Shown here in pieces: positions 39,802-47,061 of a stretch of DNA of 64,000 nt (its first letter is position 1; each line of letters opens with the position of its first letter). The position numbers and the translations under genes were made by a program. Source of the DNA: Mesorhizobium onobrychidis (GTDB lineage Bacteria > Pseudomonadota > Alphaproteobacteria > Rhizobiales > Rhizobiaceae); assembly GCF_024707545.1 (NCBI RefSeq), contig NZ_CP062229.1, positions 3,205,501 through 3,269,500 on the forward strand, in the 5' to 3' direction. A model generated the notes under the pieces. The model searched no databases and had not been told where the DNA came from. It was given only the letters and a program-made list of their open reading frames with translations.

Positions 39802-40090
39802 ATGACCGGCTATTCCTATATGACCGCGAGCCGGAAGCGCGGCACGATCTACATCGGCGTCACCAACGATCTCGGCCGCCGCCTACCGGAGCACAAATCC
39901 GGCCAGGGCTCGCGCTTCACCAGCCGCTACGGCGTGCAGCGTCTGGTCTGGTACGCGGAACATTTCGACATTTCGCGACGCCATCCAGCGCGAGACGTCG
40001 CTGAAGCGTTGGCCGCGCCAATGGAGGATCGACCTGATCGAGAAGACCAATCCAGAATGGTTTGAGCTTTTTCGCGGAACCGGGTGGTAG
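39802..40090 (+). pseudogene. GIY-YIG nuclease, frameshifted
   Basis: A single-domain GIY-YIG endonuclease of the UvrC-N-like (YhbQ) type: MTASRKRGTIYIGVTNDLGR carries the YIY/YIG pair and the catalytic Arg, followed by HKSGQGSRFTSRYGVQRLVW. After YAEHFDI (about 39978) an extra T shifts the frame. Skipping it gives RDAIQRETSLKRWPRQW, then IDLIEKTNPEWFELFRGTG and TAG at 40090, the normal family ending with the conserved Glu. Probably inactive. It is enclosed by inverted copies of repeat C. Confidence 0.85.
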
Positions 40091-40128
40091 CGTTCGGTTC
40101 TGGTCCGCTGGAGCACTGCCGCGAGGTA

Positions 40129-40195
40129 ACGGAATGGATCCCAGGGTCTGCGCCGCGTCGCTTCGCTCCTTGCTCCGCCCTAGGATGACGAAGGC
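40129..40195 (+). repeat. Repeat C, copy 3, right of GIY-YIG
   Basis: CGGAATGGATCCCAGGGTCT through CCCTAGGATGACGAAGG. It forms a ~65-bp inverted repeat with 39665-39731 around the nuclease pseudogene and continues into the left flank of cassette 3. Confidence 0.8.
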
Positions 40196-40236
40196 GCAGG
40201 GGGCTTACGGCTAATCGCAAAAGTTGGAGATTGGTG

Positions 40237-41527
40237 CTAGTGGTCAAAATCTGACGCTTGGTACCCGAAACGGAATACCGCTGCCGACCCGTTGCAGACT
40301 TTCCCGATCTGTAATCGCTTGTGCAAATTTTGAGCCTTTGTGGACGTCCGTGTCCAAGGGCCGGTCGGCAGAAATGAGCGGGAAGCGGACGTCGCCATAT
40401 TTTGTTCAGAGGTCTGGATTTGCGCTATCTGCAGCCGGCCGGACGGCCCGCAGAGACACGTGCACTAATCTGCCTATGGGTGTACCCTTCGCGACGGCGC
40501 CGCCAGCCGCACACTGGCATTCTCCCGAGGAGGTATTCCCATGACCGCGTACAAAGTCGGTTATCTCATTGGCAGCCTCGCCAAGGGCTCACTCAACCGG
40601 AAGCTGGCCAAGGCGCTCGTGAACCTAGCGCCAGCCGAGCTCTCGATGGCCGAAATCCCGTTCAAGGACCTGCCGCTCTACAGCTACGACTACGACGCGG
40701 ATTTCCCTCCGCCGGCAAGGGCCCTCAAGGATGCGCTCGCCGCAGTCGAAGCCGTGTTGTTCGTCACGCCGGAGTACAACCGCTCGATCCCAGGTGGGCT
40801 CAAAAACGCGATCGACTGGGCGAGCCGACCCTACGGCCAGAATTCGTTCACCCGAAAACCGTCGGCGATCATCGGCACCTCGCCGGGTATGCTCGGGACT
40901 GCGCTGGCGCAGCAAAGCCTTCGCGGCGTTCTTGCCTTCTGCAACTCCCCGCTGATGAACGCGATCGAGGCCTACATCCAGTTCAAACCCGGCCTGATCA
41001 CCGACGACGGCGAGGTCACCGACCCCTCGACTGAGGAGTTCCTGCGCGACTACATGATGCAATTCCACCGCTTCATTACTCTGGTCTATACCGCCCTTCC
41101 CAGACCGGAGCCAATTCCTGCTAAAGAAGGCCAAGAAGGACCGCGATAAGCGACAATAACCGCTCGGGCTTACCGATTTGTTTCATGAGCCGGGTTTGTC
41201 AAATATATAATCGCCCGACAATCATCGCCGCCGTCGAACGAGGGCACCAAGTGTTAGCCAGTCCCGGGTTTTGTTCGATGCGGAAGAAGGCGGGTGCTAA
41301 CCGTCCTGCGGTCAGTTGAACTTCAGTAGTCCGAGGCATTCATTGTCTACGGTTTGGGCGTCGGTACCAAATAACCGCAATGGGAGTGAAACGGACCGTA
41401 AAGCACTGCCCCTCGAAGTTCTCCACGTGGCGCATAGGCGCAGTGTCAGGCTGGTCAGGCGGACGACCGCTTCCCACCCTGAGCGGGCTTACGGCCCCGG
41501 AACCAAGCGTCAGATTTTGACCACTAG
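40237..41527. mobile_element. Cassette 3 with 25-bp inverted ends (FMN reductase)
   Basis: Ends at 40241-40265 and 41499-41523 (variant TGGTCAAAATCTGACGCTTG on both sides), with CTAG at 40237-40240 and 41524-41527. The outer flanks match those of cassette 2 on both sides: GTTGGAGATTGGTG on the left; AAGCAGCC, GCGCGACCACCAAGGTGGGC on the right. The 275 bp before the reductase and ~350 bp after it hold no other gene. Confidence 0.75.
40541..41149 (+). CDS. NADPH-dependent FMN reductase
   Basis: A 202-aa flavodoxin-fold reductase of the NADPH-dependent FMN reductase/chromate reductase (ChrR, YieF) family. FMN-binding loop KVGYLIGSLAKGSLNRKLAK, then the signature VLFVTPEYNRSIPGGLKNAI and DWASRP, and SAIIGTSPGMLGTALAQQSL. 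It reduces quinones, azo compounds or chromate with NAD(P)H; the native substrate cannot be read from sequence. GAGGAGG lies upstream of the ATG. Sole gene of cassette 3. Confidence 0.92.
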   Translation: MTAYKVGYLIGSLAKGSLNRKLAKALVNLAPAELSMAEIPFKDLPLYSYDYDADFPPPARALKDALAAVEAVLFVTPEYNRSIPGGLKNAIDWASRPYGQNSFTRKPSAIIGTSPGMLGTALAQQSLRGVLAFCNSPLMNAIEAYIQFKPGLITDDGEVTDPSTEEFLRDYMMQFHRFITLVYTALPRPEPIPAKEGQEGPR

Positions 41528-41584
41528 AAGCAGCCGGCGCCTGATCCAGGTCTCGTCGCGCGACCACCAAGGTGGGCCGATGCT

Positions 41585-41731
41585 CTAGAAGCCGAAGAAT
41601 TGCCAGCCGACCAGATAGCCAAGCGCGACGACCACCAGGGGAAACAGGGCCGGCGCCAGCTGGCTGAAGACGGAACGCCTTGCCGGCTCCTTGCGGGCAT
41701 TCCTGACGGCGTTTCCGAGATTTTTGGTCAT
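41585..41731 (-). CDS. 48-aa single-helix membrane protein
   Basis: ORF from ATG 41731 to TAG: basic N-terminus (TKNLGNAVRNARKEPARRSV) and one hydrophobic helix (APALFPLVVVALGYLVGWQF). The stop codon lies in the right flank of cassette 3. Small, plausible, unknown. A longer upstream extension to 41896 crosses a terminator and is rejected. Confidence 0.5.
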   Translation of the reverse strand: MTKNLGNAVRNARKEPARRSVFSQLAPALFPLVVVALGYLVGWQFFGF

Positions 41732-41738
41732 GGTCCAA

Positions 41739-41807
41739 TATAGTAGCAATCGCTGATTAACGATTCCCCAACATGCTGCGCCCGCCCCGGAAACGGGGCG
41801 GTTTTTT
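41739..41807 (+). terminator. Intrinsic terminator with nearby TATAGT box
   Basis: Stem CCGCCCCG (41782-41789) and CGGGGCGG (41794-41801) with a GAAA loop and six Ts. A TATAGT at 41739-41744 could be a -10 box, giving a transcript of ~55 nt as at 6262-6346, but no good -35 is visible. No ORF precedes it on the plus strand. Confidence 0.6.
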
Positions 41808-41962
41808 CGCGTCTTCCACGGAACTCGTCGCCATTGCCGCTCAAAACTGTCGTGCCGGTCGATTAACCCGGCATGGAGCCGGGCGCGTTGCCGCATGCGG
41901 GAACCAATCGCCGCCCACCTGCTTTGGCAAGGAGGTGATCCTTCGCGGGAGAGGAGTTCGAC

Positions 41963-42295
41963 ATGAAACCTTTCGCATTGTTGCCGAACGCGTTGATCAT
42001 GGGCGTGCTAGGCGCACTGGCGTTGGCGGCGCCGGCTGCCGCCCAGGCGGATAGCCAGACACAAGACCAGCCGCCTGCCGGCCACTGCCAGGCCCAGCCG
42101 CAGAACGGCCAGCAGCAGGAGCCGCCCGCCAACAACGGTGCCGGCAACAGTCTGACCGACACGCTTGATCCCTGCAACGGCGTGCTGCAGCCGCCGCCGA
42201 CCGGCGATCAGGGCATGGCCGCGCCGCCGCCGGACCAAGGCAGGACACCGGTGCTCAAGCCCGGCGAGGTGCCGCCGCAGCCGCCGAAACAATAG
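41963..42295 (+). CDS. Secreted Pro/Gln-rich protein
   Basis: A 110-aa protein with a signal peptide (ALIMGVLGALALAAPAAAQA) and a mature part of low complexity rich in Pro, Gln and Asn (PPAGHCQAQPQNGQQQEPPA), with two Cys. GGAGAGGAG precedes the ATG. Typical of small disordered periplasmic proteins of rhizobia. Function unknown. Confidence 0.65.
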   Translation: MKPFALLPNALIMGVLGALALAAPAAAQADSQTQDQPPAGHCQAQPQNGQQQEPPANNGAGNSLTDTLDPCNGVLQPPPTGDQGMAAPPPDQGRTPVLKPGEVPPQPPKQ

Positions 42296-42652
42296 GTTGG
42301 AGCATTTGCCGTCCAGGCACCTGAGCGTGCCCCGACGCCGGCAGGCTTTTTTGCCGCTGGGCGGAACGTTAGCTCTCACTAAATGTTCATCCCGAAGCAG
42401 TCGATATCACCCCCCTCCGGTATCGCTGCTGATCGGGCAAACCGATCGGCCCGCGTGCCTGCAACAGGAACGCGGGCCACTGCGGTCGGTCGCAGCAACG
42501 CATCCGGCGGCGCCACTGCGGCGCCGATTAGCCGCCGCTCACGGAACAAGAAGGTTGCGTGAGCGTTTCCAAAGAGGGCCCGCCGTCCCGATTGTGATCT
42601 AATGTTGCCACCCGTGGAAGGCGAAGTCCGCCAACAAGAACAGGAGAAGACG
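42296..42652. other. Gap with short GC-rich hairpins only
   Basis: 357 bp between two secreted-protein genes. It contains GGCGCCACTGCGGCGCC and a CGGCGG/CCGCCG stem near 42506-42540. No ORF with coding character and no clear promoter is seen. Confidence 0.4.
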
Positions 42653-42958
42653 ATGAAGATCCACCTTGTTCCTGCCGCCGCCGGGCTGGTTCTGCTCACC
42701 GGTGTCGGCGTGGCCACCGCAGACCAGGTGATTGTCACGCCCGAGCAGCAGACGGTCATCCGCGAATATGTGGACAGGCACCCGCTGGCGTCGATCAGCC
42801 TTCTGGGAGTGGAGCTCAACATCGGTTCCAGCGTGCCCGAAACGGTTGAACTTCACCCGATCGAAGTTCCCGACGTGCAATACAGATACGTGGTCGTCGA
42901 CGATCGCACCGTGCTGGTCGATCCCGGCACGCGCAGGATCGTGCAGGTCATTGACTGA
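42653..42958 (+). CDS. DUF1236-family periplasmic protein
   Basis: A 101-aa exported protein: signal peptide (MKIHLVPAAAGLVLLTGVGV ending near TADQ), then the DUF1236 core VTPEQQTVIREYVDRHPLAS and QYRYVVVDDRTVLVDPGTRR with IVQVID at the end. The family is common in Rhizobiales and its function is unknown. CAGGAGAAG lies 7 nt upstream. A GC-rich hairpin (42967-43002) follows. Confidence 0.85.
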   Translation: MKIHLVPAAAGLVLLTGVGVATADQVIVTPEQQTVIREYVDRHPLASISLLGVELNIGSSVPETVELHPIEVPDVQYRYVVVDDRTVLVDPGTRRIVQVID

Positions 42959-42966
42959 CCTTCACC

Positions 42967-43002
42967 CGCCGCTCTCTCGGGAAGACGCGAGAGGAGCGGC
43001 GG
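42967..43002. terminator. GC-rich hairpin after the DUF1236 gene
   Basis: Stem GCCGCTCTCTCG / CGAGAGGAGCGGC with one bulge and a short loop. No T-run, so it is a weak terminator or mRNA stabiliser. Confidence 0.45.
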
Positions 43003-43058
43003 CTCGCCGGCAGGCAGCCGGCTGTTGATCGTCTGTGTCGCGGGAAGGAGCCAATTCC

Positions 43059-43259
43059 ATGTTGCCGCATGTCGAGTCACGCAATGTGGCCGCATCTGTC
43101 GACAAGCTGCTTGCTGAACGGGGCACTGCCCTGTTGTCGATGAAGGAGTTGATTGCAGCCGTGCGTGAGCGAACTGGAACGGAGCGCTCGGACGCCGATC
43201 TGGCGGGGCTGATCACCAAGAAGGCGGCACTCCTCGGTGTCGCGGTTCTGTCCGACTAG
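43059..43259 (+). CDS. Hypothetical 66-aa protein
   Basis: A small helical protein: VESRNVAASVDKLLAERGTA, LLSMKELIAAVRERTG and SDADLAGLITKKAALLG. GGAAGGAG lies ~10 nt before ATG 43059. The layout resembles a small helix-turn-helix-like or ribbon fold but no family is recognised. Common type of small rhizobial protein. Confidence 0.55.
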   Translation: MLPHVESRNVAASVDKLLAERGTALLSMKELIAAVRERTGTERSDADLAGLITKKAALLGVAVLSD

Positions 43260-43350
43260 GGCTGAAGCCCCCAAGACGTTGATCCGAACGCATGACGTCG
43301 ATCCGAACTTGGGCTAAGACAGCTGTTGCCCAAGGCCTTGAACCGAACCG

Positions 43351-43620
43351 ATGGAGGCAACAGTGACGGACGACAGGCAGGAACGCATTCGCCGGCGGGC
43401 TCACGCGATCTGGGAACAGTCCGGCCGGCCCGACGGCGCGCATCAGCAGCACTGGGACCAGGCCACTGCCGAGGTCGACGGTGAGGAGAGCAGGCCGAAA
43501 GCCAAGACGGCTCGACCGAAGGAGCCGGCGGCCGCCAAGGCCAAGCCCAAGGACACTAAGCCAAAGGACACGGACACCAAGCCAAAGACTGCTCGGCCGC
43601 GCAAAGATTCGGCGAGCTAG
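43351..43620 (+). CDS. DUF2934 protein with Lys/Pro-rich tail
   Basis: An 89-aa protein. Residues ~9-40 form the DUF2934 motif (RIRRRAHAIWEQSGRPDGAH, then QQHWDQA). The rest is a repetitive basic tail with KAKPKDTKPKDTDTKPKTAR repeats. The family is frequent in Rhizobiales; function unknown. Convergent with the next gene across a strong hairpin. Confidence 0.8.
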   Translation: MEATVTDDRQERIRRRAHAIWEQSGRPDGAHQQHWDQATAEVDGEESRPKAKTARPKEPAAAKAKPKDTKPKDTDTKPKTARPRKDSAS

Positions 43621-43636
43621 GCATATACAGCGCTTT

Positions 43637-43672
43637 GGCCGCGGGACGAAGCTCTGTCCGTGCCGCGGCCGA
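43637..43672. terminator. Bidirectional terminator hairpin
   Basis: Stem TTTGGCCGCGG / CCGCGGCCGAAA with an inner GGAC/GTCC pair. It lies between the convergent genes ending at 43620 and 43702, where a shared terminator is expected. Confidence 0.65.
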
Positions 43673-43701
43673 AAAGCGTGAGTTCCCGAAATCGATCTCG
43701 G

Positions 43702-44031
43702 CTACTTGCCGCAATGGTTGTCGTTGACGGTCGGTGAGACCGTGCCGGGAGCCTTGTGCGTGGCATCAGGCATCGCGCCCTGCGGACCTATTGCGCAGTT
43801 CCGATCGGCATTGGAATTCATGCCGTCAGGGTCCGCAATGATGCTACCGGTAATCCCGGGATCGACAGCATCCGGCTCGGCCAGGTTCGGATCGATCGGG
43901 GCCGGGTCCGTTACGACGCTTCTGTCGCTGCCGGTACCCATGTCAGCGTCTGGGTCGCTGGCATTCTGGGCCATCGCAGAAGTGGCCAGACCAGCGGCGA
44001 GCACGGACGCCGCGAGAATCTTCGTAAGCAT
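43702..44031 (-). CDS. Secreted Asp/Pro-rich hypothetical protein
   Basis: A 109-aa protein with a signal peptide (LTKILAASVLAAGLATSAMA, cleavage after AMA) and an acidic, probably disordered mature region (DPDADMGTGSDRSVVTDPAP). Two Cys lie in the last 35 residues (DRNCAIGPQG and DNHCGK). Function unknown. Confidence 0.65.
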   Translation of the reverse strand: MLTKILAASVLAAGLATSAMAQNASDPDADMGTGSDRSVVTDPAPIDPNLAEPDAVDPGITGSIIADPDGMNSNADRNCAIGPQGAMPDATHKAPGTVSPTVNDNHCGK

Positions 44032-44207
44032 GGTTTGCCTCCATTTGTCTCCATTTTTTCGGTTGTCGCCGCATCGCGACTACAGAAAAAACCGCTCGGG
44101 GGTGGTGAAGGTTCCCATAAAATTCCAGCCTGCGACGAACCGTCGTGATCAGCAGGGCAATCTTGCCCGGGATGCCGGGAACCCAAAAACGTGCTGGCCA
44201 CGAGCCG

Positions 44208-44264
44208 TTGACATGACTGCCATGTCACGATATTGAACAGGATTATACAGGTTTACTGAACAGG
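44208..44264 (+). promoter_or_regulatory. Promoter and candidate operator of the GntR operon
   Basis: TTGACA (44208-44213), 17 bp, TATTGA (44231-44236). The spacer overlaps GACATGACTGCCATGTC (44210-44226), a 6-bp perfect palindrome with a 5-bp gap. Direct repeats TGAACAGG lie at 44234-44241 and 44257-44264, just before the GntR gene. Either could bind the adjacent GntR protein, giving autoregulation. Confidence 0.55.
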
Positions 44265-44270
44265 TATTCC

Positions 44271-44996
44271 ATGGCTCGTCGCACGGCTCCGTCGTCTCCC
44301 GGAACGGGTAAGCCCGAACGGATCGCCACCGTCCTCGAACACGAGATCCGCTCCGGCGTGCTCGGCTTCGGCGACCGCCTGCAGAGCGAGAACGAGCTCG
44401 TCCAGCGCTTCTCCGTCAGCCGCAACACCATCCGCAAGGGTCTCGAGGAATTGTCGAGCCGCGGGCTGATCACCACCAAGGTCGGCATCGGCTCGTTCGT
44501 CACCTTCGACGGCATGCCGGTCGACGATGCCGTCGGCTGGTCGCGGGCGCTGGCCAATGCCGGCGCCAACGCCGACACGCGCACGCTCAGGCTCGAAGTC
44601 ATGCAGGATGCCGAGCTCGCTGCCAGGCTCGGCGTCGAAAGCCCGTTCTTCATCGCCGTCGACCGGGTGCGCTCCAACGCCGATGACGGCCATGCCATCT
44701 CGATCGAGCGCAGCCGCCTGCCGCTGTCGCCCGAACTGGAGGACGTGCCGCTGCGCGGCCTGCGCGAGGGCTCGCTGCACCAGACGCTGCGCTGGGCGGG
44801 GCTTGTCCCCGATCACGGCGAGGAGTGGGCCGATATCGAGATGCTGAGCGCCGAGGACGCGGCCATTCTCGATTGCGCGCCCGGCGCGCCGTTCCTGCGC
44901 ACGCGGCGATTGACGCGCGCCGCCGATGGCCGCGCCATCGAATATGTCACCAGCCTGCTCAATCCGGCGCATTTCGCCCTTCACCTGGAGTTCTGA
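44271..44996 (+). CDS. GntR-family regulator (HutC/UTRA type)
   Basis: A 241-aa repressor-like protein. The N-terminal winged helix (~15-80) reads IATVLEHEIRSGVLGFGDRL, then SENELVQRFSVSRNTIRKGL. The C-terminal ~90-240 is a UTRA ligand-binding domain with FFIAVDRVRSNADDGHAISI and GAPFLRTRRLTRAADGRAIE. First gene of the operon with an ADP-ribosylglycohydrolase, PfkB kinase and ABC importer; the effector is probably the imported compound or a phosphorylated product. Confidence 0.92.
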   Translation: MARRTAPSSPGTGKPERIATVLEHEIRSGVLGFGDRLQSENELVQRFSVSRNTIRKGLEELSSRGLITTKVGIGSFVTFDGMPVDDAVGWSRALANAGANADTRTLRLEVMQDAELAARLGVESPFFIAVDRVRSNADDGHAISIERSRLPLSPELEDVPLRGLREGSLHQTLRWAGLVPDHGEEWADIEMLSAEDAAILDCAPGAPFLRTRRLTRAADGRAIEYVTSLLNPAHFALHLEF

Positions 44997-44998
44997 GC

Positions 44999-46033
44999 AT
45001 GGACACGGCCGCGGCGATCGACCGGGCGATGGGTGCGCTTATCGGCGGTGCGCTGGGCGATGCGCTCGGCATGCCGACGCAGCTTTTGTCGCCGGCCCGC
45101 ATCGCCGAGCTCTACGGCCACATCGAGGATTTCGTCGCGCCCGTCGCCGATCATCCGGTGTCGAAGGGCCTGGCCGCCGGCACTGTTACCGACGACACCG
45201 AACAGGCGCTGCTGCTCGGTCGTGTCCTGGTTATTTCAGGCGACAACTTCGATCACACGCGCTGGGTCAACGCGCTGCTCGACTGGGAGCGAGAGGTCAA
45301 GGCGCGCGGCAGCTATGACCTGCTCGGCCCGTCGACCAAGCGCGCCATCGATGCCATCAATGACGGTGTGCCAGCCGAGGAGGCGGGGCGCAGCGGCGAT
45401 ACCAATGGCGCGGCGATGCGCATCGCGCCGGTCGGCATCATGATGCCGCTGGAGCCGCTCAACGCGCTGGTCGCCAAGGTGGCGGAAACCTGCCGCGCCA
45501 CGCACAACACCTCGATCGCCATTGCCTCGGCCGCAGCCGTCGCTGCCGCGGTCAGCTGCGGTGTTGCCGGCGGCGACTGGCGCGCCGCCTCGGACCGTGC
45601 GGTTGTGGCGGCAAGGCAAGGGGCGGCACTCGGACACTGGGTCACCGGCGGCGATATCGCCGCGCGGATCGACTGGGCGAGGAGCCTCGTCCGCGGCGAG
45701 GCCGTCACTGACGGCATCCGGCTAATCGTCGACCTGGTCGGCACCGGCGTGGCCAGCCAGGAATCGGTTCCGGCGGCCTTCGCGGTGCTGGAAATAGCCG
45801 GCGGCGATCCCTGGCAGGCAGCCGTCTTCAGCGCCAATCTCGGCGGCGACACCGACACGATCGGCGCCATTGCCGCCGGCATGGCAGGCGCTTGCGCCGG
45901 CTTTTCCCGATTGCCGCAGGAACACATCGCCCGGCTCAAAGGGCTCGACATGGCGCAGGTGCGCGCGCTCGCCGCCGACCTGGTCGCGGTGCGGATGGCG
46001 AAACGCGGTTCAGGCAAGGATGCGGCGGCATGA
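44999..46033 (+). CDS. ADP-ribosylglycohydrolase-family protein
   Basis: A 344-aa protein of the DraG/ARH fold, which hydrolyses N- or O-glycosidic bonds of ribosyl groups using two Mg ions. Motifs: ALIGGALGDALGMPTQ at the N-terminus, TVTDDTEQALLLGRVL (metal), GDTNGAAMRIAPVGIM, CRATHNTSIA and NLGGDTDTIGAIAAGMAGA (metal). It starts 2 nt after the GntR stop and overlaps the PfkB gene by ATGA. In this catabolic setting it probably cleaves a glycoside rather than ADP-ribosylated protein. That is inference from neighbours. Confidence 0.9.
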   Translation: MDTAAAIDRAMGALIGGALGDALGMPTQLLSPARIAELYGHIEDFVAPVADHPVSKGLAAGTVTDDTEQALLLGRVLVISGDNFDHTRWVNALLDWEREVKARGSYDLLGPSTKRAIDAINDGVPAEEAGRSGDTNGAAMRIAPVGIMMPLEPLNALVAKVAETCRATHNTSIAIASAAAVAAAVSCGVAGGDWRAASDRAVVAARQGAALGHWVTGGDIAARIDWARSLVRGEAVTDGIRLIVDLVGTGVASQESVPAAFAVLEIAGGDPWQAAVFSANLGGDTDTIGAIAAGMAGACAGFSRLPQEHIARLKGLDMAQVRALAADLVAVRMAKRGSGKDAAA

Positions 46034-47004
46034 GCGGGCGTCTCGTCCATATCGGCAGCGCGGTGGTCGACTATGTCTATCGCATCGACGCCTTGCCGGC
46101 GCCCGGCACCGAAAAGACCGCATCGAGCTTTGCCCAGGTCGCCGGCGGCGGCTTCAACATGATGGTCGCGGCCAGCCGCACCGGCATGAAGGTCGTCTTC
46201 GGCGGCCAGCTCGGCAGCGGACTGAATGGCGACTTCCTGCGCGCCGCTTTTGCCGCCGAAGGGATCGCAACGCTGACGCCGCCATCACCCGTGATGGACA
46301 GCGGCAATTGCGTCGCCATGATCAGCGGCGACGCCGAGCGCACCTTCGTGTCATGGCCTGGCGCCGAGAGCGTGCTCAGCCTCGGCATGATGGCGCCGGT
46401 CCGGGTCGCGCCGGGGGATTGGGTGTTCGCCTCCGGCTACACGCTGAGCTATCCCGGGAGCCGCGACGCGCTGGCCGACTGGATCGAGACGCTGCCGGCG
46501 GAAATTCCCTTCGTCTTCGATCCGACGCCTGTCATATCGGAGATTCCGCGCGCCATTCTCGACCGGGTGCTGGCGCACACGAGCTGGCTGAGCTGCAACA
46601 CAATGGAAGCGGGCGAGATTGCCGGGCCCGGCGATGTCGAGGCCATTGCTGCCCGGCTTCTTTCCAATCACTGCCCGACCGCCGAGGCGGTCATCATCCG
46701 CGCCGGGGCGAAAGGCTGCTTCGTGCGGCTGGCTGACGGCACCGCGCAGGCCGTGCCCGGTTTCAAGGTCTCCGCCGTCGATACCAACGGCGCCGGCGAC
46801 ACGCATATCGGCGCCTTCGTCAGCGCGCTGTCGCGCGGCGTGCCGCCCTTCGAAGCGGCAAGTTACGCCAATGCGGCGGCGGCGCTCTCGGTCACCCGCC
46901 ATGGCGGATCGTCGGCGCCGACCGACCAGGAGATCCAGACATTCCTCGGCCATGACGATCGATCGACGACCGTGCACGGCCGGAAGCAAGAGGCCCATTT
47001 CTGA
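46030..47004 (+). CDS. PfkB-family carbohydrate kinase
   Basis: A 324-aa ribokinase-like sugar kinase. PfkB signature 1 region GGGFNMMVAASRTGMKVVFG with GQLGSGLNGDFLRAAF; signature 2 DTNGAGDTHIGAFVSALSRG with catalytic Asp. Other supporting parts: FVFDPTPVISEIP and VIIRAGAKGCFVRL. Translationally coupled to the glycohydrolase, so it probably phosphorylates the sugar that enzyme releases, such as ribose or a related sugar. Confidence 0.93.
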   Translation: MSGRLVHIGSAVVDYVYRIDALPAPGTEKTASSFAQVAGGGFNMMVAASRTGMKVVFGGQLGSGLNGDFLRAAFAAEGIATLTPPSPVMDSGNCVAMISGDAERTFVSWPGAESVLSLGMMAPVRVAPGDWVFASGYTLSYPGSRDALADWIETLPAEIPFVFDPTPVISEIPRAILDRVLAHTSWLSCNTMEAGEIAGPGDVEAIAARLLSNHCPTAEAVIIRAGAKGCFVRLADGTAQAVPGFKVSAVDTNGAGDTHIGAFVSALSRGVPPFEAASYANAAAALSVTRHGGSSAPTDQEIQTFLGHDDRSTTVHGRKQEAHF

Positions 47005-47061
47005 CAGCCTAAATGACGTAACAAGCCCCGCCAACCGGGCAAAACAATGAGAGGAACGAAC

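Noticed and set aside
44999..46033. Reading the ADP-ribosylglycohydrolase as DraG of nitrogenase regulation
   Set aside because: No draT or nif genes are nearby, and the gene is coupled to a sugar kinase and an importer, which points to catabolism.
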